From: Microcaldota archaeon | GTDB lineage: Archaea; Micrarchaeota; Micrarchaeia; Norongarragalinales; SBBD01 | DNA: 64,000 nt | Assembly: GCA_018819225.1 (NCBI GenBank) | Contig: JAHJQN010000003.1 | Span: forward strand, 124,001-188,000 | Direction of reading: 5' to 3' | Shown: in pieces, positions 1-8,542 of the stretch | Position numbering within the stretch: the first letter of the stretch is position 1 | How the letters are laid out: every line of letters begins with the position of its first letter | The notes under the pieces: model-generated | Seen by the model: only the letters and a program-made list of their open reading frames with translations | What the model was told of the DNA's origin: nothing | Database searches by the model: none | Position numbers and translations under genes: made by a program

Positions 1-468
1 CAAAAAGTCCAATGTTTTCAAGAATACCGATATGTCCTCCTGCTCTTCAGGAGCCAATGACGCGTTTCGAGCCGCCTCTTCCTTGATCAGCTGCAGCAAA
101 TACAAGTAGGCCTTGAAGAAATCGCCGGGAAGCAACCCCAAAAAGTTCATGACCGCATCATGACGCTTGGCCAGAGAACGGCTGTCCGAGGTTTTTCCGA
201 GGTTGCTCGGCGCCCAAACCGACTCGGACTCGAACTTGGAAACCAAGTCCGCGATGCTGCGCAACATGGCGGATTGCTCTTCGTTGTAAATGCGTTCGTA
301 GTATTCCGTGAGCACGATCTCGTCCGCATCCACTTCCCGCAGCTTCGATACGACGTCGTGCATGCATGCCGCATACTGCGCCACGTCCGCGCCATACGAT
401 GCGCCCTTGTAGTTGATGATGAGTTGGCGTTTGCCCCCCTGCGTTTTGACGACGTATTCCCCGACCAT
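1..468 (-). CDS. Probable type II/IV secretion (pilus/archaellum-type) ATPase, N-terminal fragment
   Basis: An open frame runs from an ATG at 468 off the left edge of the window, giving the first 156 residues. It is soluble and acidic, and contains a segment ending YERIYNEEQ around residues 48-56. That segment resembles the N-terminal domain of archaeal VirB11/TadA-like secretion ATPases, which precedes the RecA-type core; the core itself lies outside the window. A TATA box sits at 501-508. A pilin-type assembly ATPase would fit the four class III signal-peptide proteins at 39-43 kb. The family call rests on remembered sequence resemblance and the catalytic motifs are not visible, so only the reading frame is certain. 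Confidence 0.5.
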   Translation of the reverse strand, partial: MVGEYVVKTQGGKRQLIINYKGASYGADVAQYAACMHDVVSKLREVDADEIVLTEYYERIYNEEQSAMLRSIADLVSKFESESVWAPSNLGKTSDSRSLAKRHDAVMNFLGLLPGDFFKAYLYLLQLIKEEAARNASLAPEEQEDISVFLKTLDFL

Positions 469-500
469 TCGAAAACCCTGTCGCGGTATTAGACCGCCGG

Positions 501-508
501 TTTATAAA
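501..508 (-). promoter_or_regulatory. TATA box for the secretion-ATPase-like gene
   Basis: TTTATAAA lies 33-40 nt upstream of the ATG at 468, the normal position for an archaeal TATA element with a short leader. Confidence 0.6.
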
Positions 509-543
509 ACGTATTCGGATACCTGAATCGCCGCGAACAATCC

Positions 544-551
544 TTTAAATA
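544..551 (+). promoter_or_regulatory. TATA box for the membrane-anchored Ig-like protein
   Basis: TTTAAATA lies 30-37 nt upstream of the ATG at 581. A GAGGT Shine-Dalgarno-like sequence is at 566-570. Confidence 0.6.
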
Positions 552-580
552 GCAGGAATTCGTACGAGGTAACGAGAATC

Positions 581-1744
581 ATGGAACCTATCCAGCGATC
601 GCAACCGGCGCCCGCCCGAGCCACGCCTCGAGCAGAAGAAGAAGAGGAGGAGCTCGAGGAACCCGAAGAAGGCGATTACGTCAACGTATTCAAATACCAG
701 TTCGCGAAATTCTGGCGGAACGCGCGCGACCCCATCAAAAAAAATGCGCCCAAATTCCTGTTGGCCATCGGCATCATCGCTCTAGCGTATTGGTTTTTCT
801 TCATCAAACCCCAACCCGGCACGTTGAACATTGAAGCCGCGTATATTGACAATAATGAACGACAAGTCATCGGCGCCGCCGTATCCCTATCCTACGCGGA
901 TGGAACGCCAGCCGTCGATGAAACGATCACGGATGAAAACGGGTTTGTGACGCTGGTGGGCGTGCCGGCCGAAGAACCGCTCGTGCTGCGCATTACGCCC
1001 AGCAGCTCAAAATACGATAGCTACCGCACCACCATTGAATTAAGCTCGCAGCAAACCCGACGCATTGAAGCACTCCTCGGAAAGAAAACAGGACTCGCGT
1101 TCATGCAAGACCATTATGACCTCTCGCTTCCCGCCGGATGCTCGCGCACCTTACCCATCGAAATTGAAAACCGCGGATCAAAAGAAGAAGTCGTGACCCT
1201 CGTGGCCGACGAGGACATGGTCGAATACGTGCGCCCCCTTTCCTCCATCGACTTTATCGCCCCCGGAGAAATCATTACCGTACCGGTGGTGGTACGAGCC
1301 GGAGATGGCGATTACGAAGGCAATATTCGATTCAAAGAAACCGCGCTAGGAACCCGATTAACCGTAAAGGAAAGCCAGGATATTCCAAAGCTCAGCGTGC
1401 GATTCGACAAGAGCAACGCAGCGGATTTCCAAACCGATTCCAGTGCGCTGCCAGCGGTCATGAAATCACAAGTGATCATATCCAATAACGGCCGTACCGG
1501 CACGCCCTACCTCACCGACATCAACATATCCGTATCCGGAGACCTCATTCCGTGGGTGGCACTCGATCTCGAGCTCGTGGACGAGGCGAACCGCAAAGGA
1601 GGCATTGCGCCTGAAAAAGACGTGTTGTTCGGGTATACCGTGATCGTACCCATCGGAACCCCGACCGGACCGTACACGGGTAGACTGCGCGTGCAAAGCG
1701 CGTGCGACGAAGTCCACATCCCCCTCAACATCGTCGTGAACTGA
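581..1744 (+). CDS. Membrane-anchored protein with Ig-like/carboxypeptidase-regulatory-like domains
   Basis: A 387-residue protein with an acidic cytoplasmic N-terminus (a Glu run at about residues 19-31), one transmembrane helix at about 59-75, and a large extracytoplasmic part. Residues about 80-165 resemble a carboxypeptidase-regulatory-like beta sandwich, with a DGTPAVDETITDENG turn typical of that fold. Two further beta-rich Ig-like segments follow to the C-terminus. There is no catalytic motif, so a structural or scaffold role at the cell surface is the best inference. It has its own TATA box and is divergent from the secretion-ATPase-like gene, so a role in the same surface apparatus is possible but unproven. 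Confidence 0.75.
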   Translation: MEPIQRSQPAPARATPRAEEEEEELEEPEEGDYVNVFKYQFAKFWRNARDPIKKNAPKFLLAIGIIALAYWFFFIKPQPGTLNIEAAYIDNNERQVIGAAVSLSYADGTPAVDETITDENGFVTLVGVPAEEPLVLRITPSSSKYDSYRTTIELSSQQTRRIEALLGKKTGLAFMQDHYDLSLPAGCSRTLPIEIENRGSKEEVVTLVADEDMVEYVRPLSSIDFIAPGEIITVPVVVRAGDGDYEGNIRFKETALGTRLTVKESQDIPKLSVRFDKSNAADFQTDSSALPAVMKSQVIISNNGRTGTPYLTDINISVSGDLIPWVALDLELVDEANRKGGIAPEKDVLFGYTVIVPIGTPTGPYTGRLRVQSACDEVHIPLNIVVN

Positions 1745-1800
1745 CGCTCAAGCCGTTTTAATAATCTTCATACGCCCCTAATCCTCCAGGGGAATGGGAA

Positions 1801-4425
1801 GTGATTCGAAGTCTATTGCTCAAGAACTGGAAGAGCCACGCCTCCACCGAATTACGATTCAGCCAAGGGACGAACCTTTTTGTCGGGGTCATGGGCAGCG
1901 GAAAAACCTCGGTCATGGACGCCGTAAGCTTCGCCTTATTCGGAACGTTCCCAGCACTCAAGAGCCGGCGCGTCAAACTCGAAGACGTGATCATGCAGCG
2001 CCCAACTTCGCATACGAAAGCAGAAGTCGAACTTATTTTTAGTCACGAAGACCGGGAATACCGCGTGGTGCGCAGCATCGGAAGCCATAACGCCAGCGAA
2101 GCCCACGTGTTCTCCAACGGAAAACTGTTGGAAGCGCAACCCCAACGCGCCACCGAACTCCTGGAAACCGTATTGAAAATGGATTATGATTTGTTCGCGC
2201 GCGTCATCTACGCGGAACAGAATCGGATCGATGCGTTGCTGCAAACCGCTAAAGGCGAGCGCAAGCGTCAAATCGATGAATTGCTGGGCCTCAGCCGCTT
2301 CGAAAGCGTCCGCAGCGCCTCCGGAACGCTCACCAATCGGCTCCGCGGCCTGCAGAACGAGGAGACGCGCTATCTGGAAGGACTCGGAGGCGAACGCATT
2401 CAAGCGGAACTAATGGAAGCGAAGGAAAAGAACGCGAAATGGGAAATGGATTGGAAGAACGGAACCATCGAAGTTCAGAAACTCGGGGAAGAAGAGCATA
2501 CGCGCAGCCAATCCATCGCCGAATTGGAGGAGAAAGAAAAACGGCATCGGGAACTCGAACACGCCCGACAAGCGGCTGAAGCGCTTTGCACGCACCGGAA
2601 TAAAGAGCTCAATGAACTCACGAACGGAATGGATTCCATGACGCTTCAAACCCCACTGACCCGCGTAACGGAACGCATCCGTCGACAAAATGAGACTATC
2701 GCACAATGGAAAACGCAATCGAAACAGCGCGCGGTAATGGAAAGCGAACAACGACTCATCCGACAGGAAGCCAGCGGGTTGCCCGCTCCCCAACCCGTCG
2801 AAGCCATGCACCTGCAAATCAATGACTTGGAAAAACAATTGAAAAACGCGCAAGCGAAAGAACGTCATGAAACGGAACGACACGTCGCCGCGTCCGTAGC
2901 CGTTCATACGATTCAGCAGCGACTGCGGGAATGGAAGGAAAAAAACGAGCGACTGCAGCAAATCACCCAGGCGATAGACGAAGGAAAAAACGCGAAGGAA
3001 CAACGCTTGAAAATAGAACCCCGCGTCAACGAGGCCGTCCAATCAACGGCGGAACTGGAAGCGGAAACCCAAACGTTGCAAAAAGCGCTGGCCGCATTGC
3101 AGGCATCGGATTCCGCATGCCCCACGTGCGCCTCACCGCTTCCCAGCGATCGAAAACGCAGACTCATGGAAGAAAAAAATCAGCGCCTGAAAGATATCCA
3201 AGGGAAAAAACAAGAATCCGTTAAACGAAAACAAGCCCTCGAGAGGGATTGGAACGCGCTCCTAAAAAAAGAAGCGGACGGAACCGCGTTCGAATCCCAA
3301 CTGCACGAAGTGAAACAGGCGCCAGACGAAATGAAAAAAGATGCCGATGCCTTGAAAAAAGCGGAACACGTGCTTCGATCCGGCGAAGACGCATTGAAAG
3401 GCATTCGTCTGCAGTGCACGGAATCCGAAAAGCAAATACAAACGCAACGTCAGGCAACGGAAGCCAACGAGCGCGCTCATGCGCTCATGGATCGATTGAA
3501 CGCCCTCCTCAAAACCGAAGAAACGCTCAATAACAGTGAAGCGGCCTGGAAGACCGAATGGTCCGTGGCCTCACTGGAAGCCCTGGAACAGCAACGGGAA
3601 GTCCTACAAAAGGTGGAGCGCGCCCTGCAATTGCAACGAAAAATCCGGGAACACGAAAAGGAAAAAAGGGATGCTGAAAACGCGTTAAAGGAACTGGCTT
3701 ACGATTCCTCCTCACTCGAATCCATTCGGGAACACCATCAGAAGATGCACGCACGCCTCGCCCGACGCCAAGAATCACTTCGCAACCTGAACGAGCGCCT
3801 TGAAGAAGCGCGCGCGCAAGAAAAGAAGGTGGAGGAAAAACAACGGGAATACGAGGAAAGACTAAAACGCGTCAAACAACGCGAACATCAAACGGAAACC
3901 GTCATCAAATTCCAGCGCAGCGTGATTGAAACCCAGATGCGTTTGCGCGAAGAACTGATTACCGCGCTCAACCAGACGATGGAGGAAATCTGGGGCTCGC
4001 TATACCCGTACCGCGACTACCCCGCCATACGCCTCCGAGCAAAAGAAGACGATTACTTGTTGGAAGTGCAAACCGTCGAGCGCACGTGGCAAGGTATCGA
4101 GAACTGTTCCGGTGGAGAGCGCAGCTGTGCGGCGTTGGCGTTACGCGTCGCATTCGCCATGGTGCTCACTCCCGGCGCGTCTTGGATCATTCTGGACGAG
4201 CCCACGCATAATTTGGATGCGCAAGCCGTTCAACGATTGTCGGCCGTGCTGCGCGAGCAACTCCCCGGCATCGTCGAACAAACGTTTATTGTCACGCACG
4301 ACGAATCCCTCAAAGAAGGAGCCTCATCGAAAGCGTTCTTCTTTGAGCGCGACAAGGAAAAAGGAGGGGTAACGGTTGTTGAAGAGCTTAGCGCGTTGAA
4401 CCCCTCTCAAGAAGTCGACCGCTAA
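1801..4425 (+). CDS. rad50: Rad50-like DNA double-strand-break repair ATPase
   Basis: An 874-residue SMC-like ATPase. The Walker A motif GVMGSGKTS is at residues 29-37. Long coiled coils flank a zinc hook CPTC (Cys440 and Cys443), where two Rad50 molecules dimerise through a shared zinc ion. The ABC signature SGGERS is near 770, the Walker B WIILDEP near 794-800, followed by a D-loop NLDA and the His-switch segment VTHDE. The GTG start at 1801 places the conserved MIRSLLLKNWKSH strand at the N-terminus. Rad50 normally works with the Mre11 nuclease, and in archaea often with HerA and NurA. None of these is in the window. Its last 38 bases overlap the convergent membrane-protein gene. Confidence 0.93.
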   Translation: MIRSLLLKNWKSHASTELRFSQGTNLFVGVMGSGKTSVMDAVSFALFGTFPALKSRRVKLEDVIMQRPTSHTKAEVELIFSHEDREYRVVRSIGSHNASEAHVFSNGKLLEAQPQRATELLETVLKMDYDLFARVIYAEQNRIDALLQTAKGERKRQIDELLGLSRFESVRSASGTLTNRLRGLQNEETRYLEGLGGERIQAELMEAKEKNAKWEMDWKNGTIEVQKLGEEEHTRSQSIAELEEKEKRHRELEHARQAAEALCTHRNKELNELTNGMDSMTLQTPLTRVTERIRRQNETIAQWKTQSKQRAVMESEQRLIRQEASGLPAPQPVEAMHLQINDLEKQLKNAQAKERHETERHVAASVAVHTIQQRLREWKEKNERLQQITQAIDEGKNAKEQRLKIEPRVNEAVQSTAELEAETQTLQKALAALQASDSACPTCASPLPSDRKRRLMEEKNQRLKDIQGKKQESVKRKQALERDWNALLKKEADGTAFESQLHEVKQAPDEMKKDADALKKAEHVLRSGEDALKGIRLQCTESEKQIQTQRQATEANERAHALMDRLNALLKTEETLNNSEAAWKTEWSVASLEALEQQREVLQKVERALQLQRKIREHEKEKRDAENALKELAYDSSSLESIREHHQKMHARLARRQESLRNLNERLEEARAQEKKVEEKQREYEERLKRVKQREHQTETVIKFQRSVIETQMRLREELITALNQTMEEIWGSLYPYRDYPAIRLRAKEDDYLLEVQTVERTWQGIENCSGGERSCAALALRVAFAMVLTPGASWIILDEPTHNLDAQAVQRLSAVLREQLPGIVEQTFIVTHDESLKEGASSKAFFFERDKEKGGVTVVEELSALNPSQEVDR

Positions 4426-4894
4426 ACTGAAAAAAGATTTCAAAGACGAGTACGAGACCGACGAGCGAATAGTCTCCGGCAAACATCGACAACAGGAAGG
4501 CTCCCGCAACGAGTGCGAAACGGTGTTGAATGGCCAACGCACCGATCCGCGTATGAGATAAAGAAGCAGTGGATTTCAGCTCTTCTGCCAGCCATGCGAT
4601 GAACGCCAGCACCGCGAACGGAAGCAGCATGGGAATGAGTATTCCCCTATAAACGGCGATCGCAAGCGCGAATAAGAACATGAATCCGTCTTGAAGGGAA
4701 ACGCCTTGACCATGCAAGAGTCTGGCCACGAACAAGGCAATGAAAACGCTGGACGCCTGCGGGGAAAACGAGAGCAGCAGCCCCAAATAATAACCGGCTA
4801 AAGCGGCAAACGCCCACCGCCAAATACCGTGCGAAACATCGACGCCCTTCCAAAGGATGCCTGACAGCGCCGAAAAAAGATAGGCGTACGGCAT
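4388..4894 (-). CDS. Polytopic membrane protein of unknown function
   Basis: A 168-residue hydrophobic protein with about five predicted membrane helices and no recognised catalytic motif. It starts 6 nt downstream of the deoxyhypusine synthase stop, so the two are probably co-transcribed from the promoter near 6.9 kb. Its 3' end overlaps the convergent rad50 end by 38 bp. I do not recognise the family, and co-transcription alone does not imply a role in hypusination. Confidence 0.7.
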   Translation of the reverse strand: MPYAYLFSALSGILWKGVDVSHGIWRWAFAALAGYYLGLLLSFSPQASSVFIALFVARLLHGQGVSLQDGFMFLFALAIAVYRGILIPMLLPFAVLAFIAWLAEELKSTASLSHTRIGALAIQHRFALVAGAFLLSMFAGDYSLVGLVLVFEIFFQFSGRLLERGSTR

Positions 4895-4900
4895 GAGCGC

Positions 4901-5809
4901 TCACAACAACGCGTATAATAATGGGAATGCGAGCGTGGCCTCGGCGTGAACCACCGCCGTTTGACCCGTCGAGCGCACTTTCCCCCAGGACTTCGCTTCC
5001 CGCGTGTGCGCACCTGAAAGCGAGCCGTCACGCTCGAACGCCGTCGTCAAGTATACCGCGTAATCCAACCCCCCGCGCAACAAATTGCTCGCAATCGTGT
5101 AATGCTTGGAAATCCCGCCTCCCAGAATCCATGCGCCCGTTCGTTTGGACGCCAACAGCGTGGTCGCGAGCTCCGGCATGTCGCCCGTCGCATCCAAAGA
5201 AAACGAGGGATGATCCTGCTTGTAAAAGTAAAGCTGCAGGCCAATCGCGGAATCCACGAGGCCCGGAGAATACACGGGAATGCGATGCCGGTAACACGAA
5301 GCCAGAAACGAACGCTTGCGCTGTTGATGCAATTGTTTGCCTATCTCGAACGCGAGCGCGCTGGCAGAAACCGGATGCGTTTCATCATGCACGCGTTTGA
5401 GAACCGGCTGCAACCACTTCTCCAAGAAAACGTAATGCGCGTTCGGAATGTGGATGTTGCCCAAGCGATTCACGTCTTGTTGATGCAGTTGGGTATCATC
5501 ATCCTCGAACGAACCCAATTGATAGGAACGAAACGCGCGCAGAATATCGTGATCCAGCGCCCCCCCTGCCGCCACCACTCCATGAAAACGTTTCGCTTCC
5601 GCCATGTCGATAAACAGGCCACGCAAGCCCGTCGCCATTAAGTTCGAGGTCAATGACATGAAACGCGTGCAGTGCTGGTCAGCGAGCATTCGGCGGGAAA
5701 TCGCAGCCGCTCGAGCGAGTTCAGAAGACTGCAAACCCGTTGACGCCAATTGTTTTCCTAGCCCTTTGAGAGTCGTGTCACGCGACACACGCAAATCCGT
5801 AATGTTCAT
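4901..5809 (-). CDS. dys: Deoxyhypusine synthase
   Basis: A 302-residue enzyme that transfers the aminobutyl group of spermidine to a lysine of archaeal initiation factor aIF5A, the first step of hypusine or deoxyhypusine formation. Family motifs seen are GGALDHDILR near the N-terminus, the central IPVYSPGLVDSAIGLQL segment, GGGISKHY, and the C-terminal KSWGKVR, whose lysine (about 277) matches the catalytic residue forming the enzyme-imine intermediate. An ATG at 5824 is in frame, but the ATG at 5809 overlaps the upstream stop as ATGA, the usual translational-coupling arrangement, so 5809 is preferred. The protein is somewhat shorter than typical family members (about 310-370 residues). Confidence 0.93.
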   Translation of the reverse strand: MNITDLRVSRDTTLKGLGKQLASTGLQSSELARAAAISRRMLADQHCTRFMSLTSNLMATGLRGLFIDMAEAKRFHGVVAAGGALDHDILRAFRSYQLGSFEDDDTQLHQQDVNRLGNIHIPNAHYVFLEKWLQPVLKRVHDETHPVSASALAFEIGKQLHQQRKRSFLASCYRHRIPVYSPGLVDSAIGLQLYFYKQDHPSFSLDATGDMPELATTLLASKRTGAWILGGGISKHYTIASNLLRGGLDYAVYLTTAFERDGSLSGAHTREAKSWGKVRSTGQTAVVHAEATLAFPLLYALL

Positions 5810-6915
5810 ACCAAGAATCCCCACGAGTGCTCGGCATTGCCGACGCCTTCACCCACGTCACGAAGCGTGAGTTCTTTCTTGCGCATTCGGAACCGGAACC
5901 GTTGAACCACGACCGCGTACTCATTGTACAAAAGCTCGGTTTTAAAGGGCAGCCATTTACGTCGCTTCCCCAGTTTCCACAACGCGCGCGCGTAACTCGC
6001 GAGCCCGATTTCCAGCGTGCCTTCCGCATTCTTGGCCGTCACCCGCCAAACCGGACCGTGCTTTCCCCGAACCGCGTTGACACGAAACGAGCGAAACCAA
6101 TGCATCGTCTGAGTCGGCCGATGAAAAAACTCGAGATGCTTCCGGACCACCACGTTCGCTTTGGATTCCAAACCAAATAAATCCTCTTTCACGAGAGAGG
6201 ATCCGAGGCGCGGCGCCATATAACTTAACGTGCTGCCGTCCCGAAAATGCACGATGCTCCACACCCACGGAATCACGGGACGCGTGACATGCACGTTCTG
6301 GAAATAAGCGGTTCCTTTCAGCAATTGCTTTTTACCATTCATCTTGAAAGAAGCGCGGCAAGGCAGGCGGCTGAGTTTCAGAATCCGGTACTCGAATTTC
6401 TTGAAAAAGCGATTATGTCGCACGTCCGGTTTTGAACCCGGGCCTACTAATGGCATCGAAAAATGCATGTTCACGCCTTCCTTTTCGAGCCAAACGTCCA
6501 TTCGTTTTCCTCGGTGTTGGAAGGTTCCTTTTTGTTTCGTAAGTGAAACCAACCGTTTCGTCGCGGGCTCGAGCAACAACGGGCCTTGATCCAACAAAAA
6601 GTTCTCCTTCATTTCCTTCCCGTCAAAAAACCAGCACGCGATCGCCCCCAATCCCAACTGGCCGCGTTCGAGTTGCAGGAACGGCTTGTCAAGATGCACG
6701 CTCATGTCATTGCATTCCATGCCCCGATCCTTCTTAGTACTCCACAACACCATGAGCTGCAACGGTTTCTCAGGGTTCTTGGGATTATCGAGAAAGAAGA
6801 GCCAAAACCACCACCACCAAACCCCTTTTCTCGCGTTGGAGTGGTCGATTTTCCAAATCGAGTCCATTTCGTTCGGATGCGTTATAGACATGCCAACATA
6901 AGCATCGAAATGCAT
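5806..6915 (-). CDS. Conserved protein, possible lipocalin-like (AttH/CrtC-type) fold
   Basis: A protein of up to 369 residues, rich in Trp, beta-strand patterns and basic residues, with no signal peptide. The N-terminal part DSIWKIDHSNARKGVWWWWF and a paired-strand layout suggest the two-domain lipocalin-like fold of AttH/CrtC relatives. This is a weak structural impression and no enzyme activity can be assigned. In-frame ATGs at 6891 and 6867 are alternative starts. It is the first gene of an operon with dys, linked by an ATGA overlap, so its product may be needed alongside hypusination or simply share expression. Confidence 0.6.
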   Translation of the reverse strand: MHFDAYVGMSITHPNEMDSIWKIDHSNARKGVWWWWFWLFFLDNPKNPEKPLQLMVLWSTKKDRGMECNDMSVHLDKPFLQLERGQLGLGAIACWFFDGKEMKENFLLDQGPLLLEPATKRLVSLTKQKGTFQHRGKRMDVWLEKEGVNMHFSMPLVGPGSKPDVRHNRFFKKFEYRILKLSRLPCRASFKMNGKKQLLKGTAYFQNVHVTRPVIPWVWSIVHFRDGSTLSYMAPRLGSSLVKEDLFGLESKANVVVRKHLEFFHRPTQTMHWFRSFRVNAVRGKHGPVWRVTAKNAEGTLEIGLASYARALWKLGKRRKWLPFKTELLYNEYAVVVQRFRFRMRKKELTLRDVGEGVGNAEHSWGFLV

Positions 6916-6937
6916 TTAATACTGTGGAAGCATAAGA

Positions 6938-7006
6938 AAAAGTGATGATGAAAGTGAACAACCACTGACGCGCAAGCGGTTGATGAGGTTGATAGCGTCT
7001 GAAAAC
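6938..7006 (+). ncRNA. C/D-box sRNA (2'-O-methylation guide)
   Basis: All four boxes occur in order with archaeal spacing: box C GTGATGA at 6942-6948, box D' CTGA at 6965-6968, box C' TTGATGA at 6980-6986, and box D CTGA at 6999-7002. The guide upstream of D' is up to 16 nt (6949-6964) and the guide upstream of D is 12 nt (6987-6998, GGTTGATAGCGT). The D'-C' spacer is 11 nt. Such RNAs bind L7Ae, Nop5 and fibrillarin and direct methylation of the target base paired to the fifth guide position upstream of D or D'. The exact ends are estimated. The target would contain ACGCTATCAACC, which could not be searched. Confidence 0.75.
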
Positions 7007-7034
7007 CAATGATCAAGTTACGCGAGCCAGAGCC

Positions 7035-7391
7035 ATGAAGGATTTGGCGCCACGTATTGTCAGAGAGTGCCTATTGACAGAGGGGTTCTTCACCATTAAA
7101 GTAAATGAAAAAGTCATCGGTAATTATTTCAATGAAATTACAAAAAACCTCGGCTTGAAGACGTATGGAAAACCCATTATTTTTTCTCCAGAGGGCCTAG
7201 GCAAGAAAGAAAACCGGGGATATGACGCATTCGAACCGCTGATTGATCCAGGGATTTCTCGGTATGCGCGGTCTCATGCAAGATTCTTATCTTGCATTAT
7301 CTATTCATGCAAAAGTTTCCGGAAAGAAAAGGCTATCGCGTTCACTCGGAAGTTCGTTAAGATGGACGAAGTAGCAGCCTGCCCATTCTAA
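7035..7391 (+). CDS. SpeD (AdoMet decarboxylase)-like small protein
   Basis: A 118-residue protein whose strand order and IIYSCKSF segment near residue 88 resemble the S-adenosylmethionine decarboxylase SpeD fold, where a Cys in a VDVFTC-like strand is a catalytic residue. In active SpeD the pyruvoyl group forms from a Ser in an ESH-like motif. Here the corresponding stretch reads DPGISRYARSH, so the processing site is not clearly present. If the homology is right this may be an inactive or altered family member. It would be relevant to polyamine supply for the nearby dys gene, but this is a distant call. Confidence 0.5.
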   Translation: MKDLAPRIVRECLLTEGFFTIKVNEKVIGNYFNEITKNLGLKTYGKPIIFSPEGLGKKENRGYDAFEPLIDPGISRYARSHARFLSCIIYSCKSFRKEKAIAFTRKFVKMDEVAACPF

Positions 7392-7651
7392 CGCTTTCGT
7401 TTTGAATACCATTTCTCGTAATCCTTTTGATTGCCAACGAAATAAACGACTTTCTGATTGGCTTCACACGTGAAAACAATTCGGTACTGCCCGACTTCCT
7501 CTGCGAAAAAATCAAGACCGCTTCGCATATGCCTCCGCGGAGGCTTCTCTCGCATTGCGGCTATCCGCTTGACGAGACGCTTACGAATCGAAGGGTCCAA
7601 GCGATGGAGAGCCTCCGCTGCATCCTCATGCAAGCGGACCGCATAGCTCAT
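7388..7651 (-). CDS. RelE/ParE-family toxin
   Basis: An 87-residue basic protein with the RelE/ParE superfamily layout: an N-terminal strand (MSYAVRLHEDAAEAL), a helical pair rich in Arg/Lys, and the central QYRIVF strand followed by KVVYFVGNQKDYEKW. RelE-type members cleave mRNA in the ribosome. The aromatic/basic C-terminus YEKWYSKRKR fits that group. It overlaps the upstream antitoxin by 4 bp (ATGA) and its end overlaps the convergent SpeD-like gene by 4 bp. Confidence 0.85.
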   Translation of the reverse strand: MSYAVRLHEDAAEALHRLDPSIRKRLVKRIAAMREKPPRRHMRSGLDFFAEEVGQYRIVFTCEANQKVVYFVGNQKDYEKWYSKRKR

Positions 7652-7905
7652 ATGCTGACGCCCGCCCTTTTCGCAACGTCTTCAATGGAAACAAGCTTCT
7701 TCTTGCCGCTGCGCACTTCAGCCCTCATCCCTCGAATTTTCTGGGCAACGAGCTTCCGTTCTCTCCCCCCGATCAAAGCGTACTCCCTTCCCAGCTCAAG
7801 AATTCCGGCACGAATGGCTTCCGCTTTCGTTTTGTAGTAGCCTTCTTTTACAAGCTTTTCCAGCACCGTCTCAACGGCGCCCTCCAACCTCACCACGGTT
7901 TCCAC
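7648..7905 (-). CDS. RHH/CopG-like antitoxin of the RelE pair
   Basis: An 85-residue protein with an N-terminal strand-helix-helix (TVVRLEGAVETVLEKLVKEG, then KTKAEAIRAGILELG) typical of ribbon-helix-helix antitoxins that repress their own operon and neutralise the toxin through the C-terminal tail. It lies first in the operon, as in most RelBE systems, and is translationally coupled to the toxin. A TATA box is at 7937-7944. Autoregulation is inferred from the family; no clear operator palindrome was picked out. Confidence 0.8.
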   Translation of the reverse strand: METVVRLEGAVETVLEKLVKEGYYKTKAEAIRAGILELGREYALIGGRERKLVAQKIRGMRAEVRSGKKKLVSIEDVAKRAGVSI

Positions 7906-7936
7906 TCAAACCACCACTAAAAAGATACCGTTTTGA

Positions 7937-7944
7937 TATATTTA
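7937..7944 (-). promoter_or_regulatory. TATA box for the toxin-antitoxin operon
   Basis: TATATTTA on the plus strand (TAAATATA read on the minus strand) is 32-39 nt upstream of the antitoxin ATG at 7905. Confidence 0.6.
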
Positions 7945-8100
7945 AAGCTTTTGGAGGATGGGCGATACAAAAAGAGGAAAGCAGAAAGGAGGCAACGCGG
8001 TAATCAGGGCGTGACAACAACGACAGCGTCCGAATACTATTTTGGGCGGCAAAGCGGTTCCGAAACGCTTTTGAACGCCTTAACTCTTTCTGTTTAACGG

Positions 8101-8541
8101 GTGGTCGGTTTGGAAGAATGGGGAAAAATAGTGAAGAGCGGCTTGGCCGCCGGAATCGTCATGCTCGTCATTTCGGTCGCGCTCATGCCCGTTTGGAGCA
8201 CATTAATTCCAGGTCAACAAGCCGAGTATGAGAACGAGCATATCTTTCGGCCGTGGAGCGATCCCTTGATGAGCTACGTTTTTGTGCACCCGTTCGTGCT
8301 GGGGTTGCTGATGGCTTACGCGTACACGTATTTCGGGAGAGGCTGGAAGAAAAAGAGCCTGCTCTGCAAAGGAACGTTTTACGGGTTATTGGTATGGCTG
8401 GTGGGCGGACTCCCCGGCATGCTCATGACGATCAGCTCGTTTCAATTATCGAATGCCATGGTACTCTCGTGGACCGTACAAGGCCTGATCGCCACCCTCG
8501 CGGGCGGATTCGTGATCGTCAAACTCTGGGAAAAGAAATAG
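8101..8541 (+). CDS. Four-helix membrane protein of unknown function
   Basis: A 146-residue protein with predicted membrane helices at about residues 14-33, 60-78, 88-106 and 120-140, and a GTG start. The loop between helices 1 and 2 carries a polar stretch GQQAEYENEHIF. No family recognised. The 195 bp upstream (7906-8100) hold the divergent toxin-antitoxin promoter and otherwise nothing I can identify. Confidence 0.65.
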   Translation: MVGLEEWGKIVKSGLAAGIVMLVISVALMPVWSTLIPGQQAEYENEHIFRPWSDPLMSYVFVHPFVLGLLMAYAYTYFGRGWKKKSLLCKGTFYGLLVWLVGGLPGMLMTISSFQLSNAMVLSWTVQGLIATLAGGFVIVKLWEKK

Positions 8542-8542
8542 G

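Noticed and set aside
160..492. Open frame of 110 codons on the plus strand
   Set aside because: It lies antisense to the secretion-ATPase-like N-terminus, which has a better promoter and protein-like composition and runs off the window edge.
2410..3042. Open frame of 210 codons antisense to rad50
   Set aside because: It mirrors the coiled-coil coding sequence; GC-rich third positions of rad50 remove stops on the opposite strand. No promoter or homology.
7960..8090. Possible H/ACA-type guide RNA in the gap before the membrane-protein gene
   Set aside because: Several ACA triplets and a weak AGCGGTT/AACGCTT stem occur, but no convincing kink-turn or pseudouridylation pocket could be drawn.
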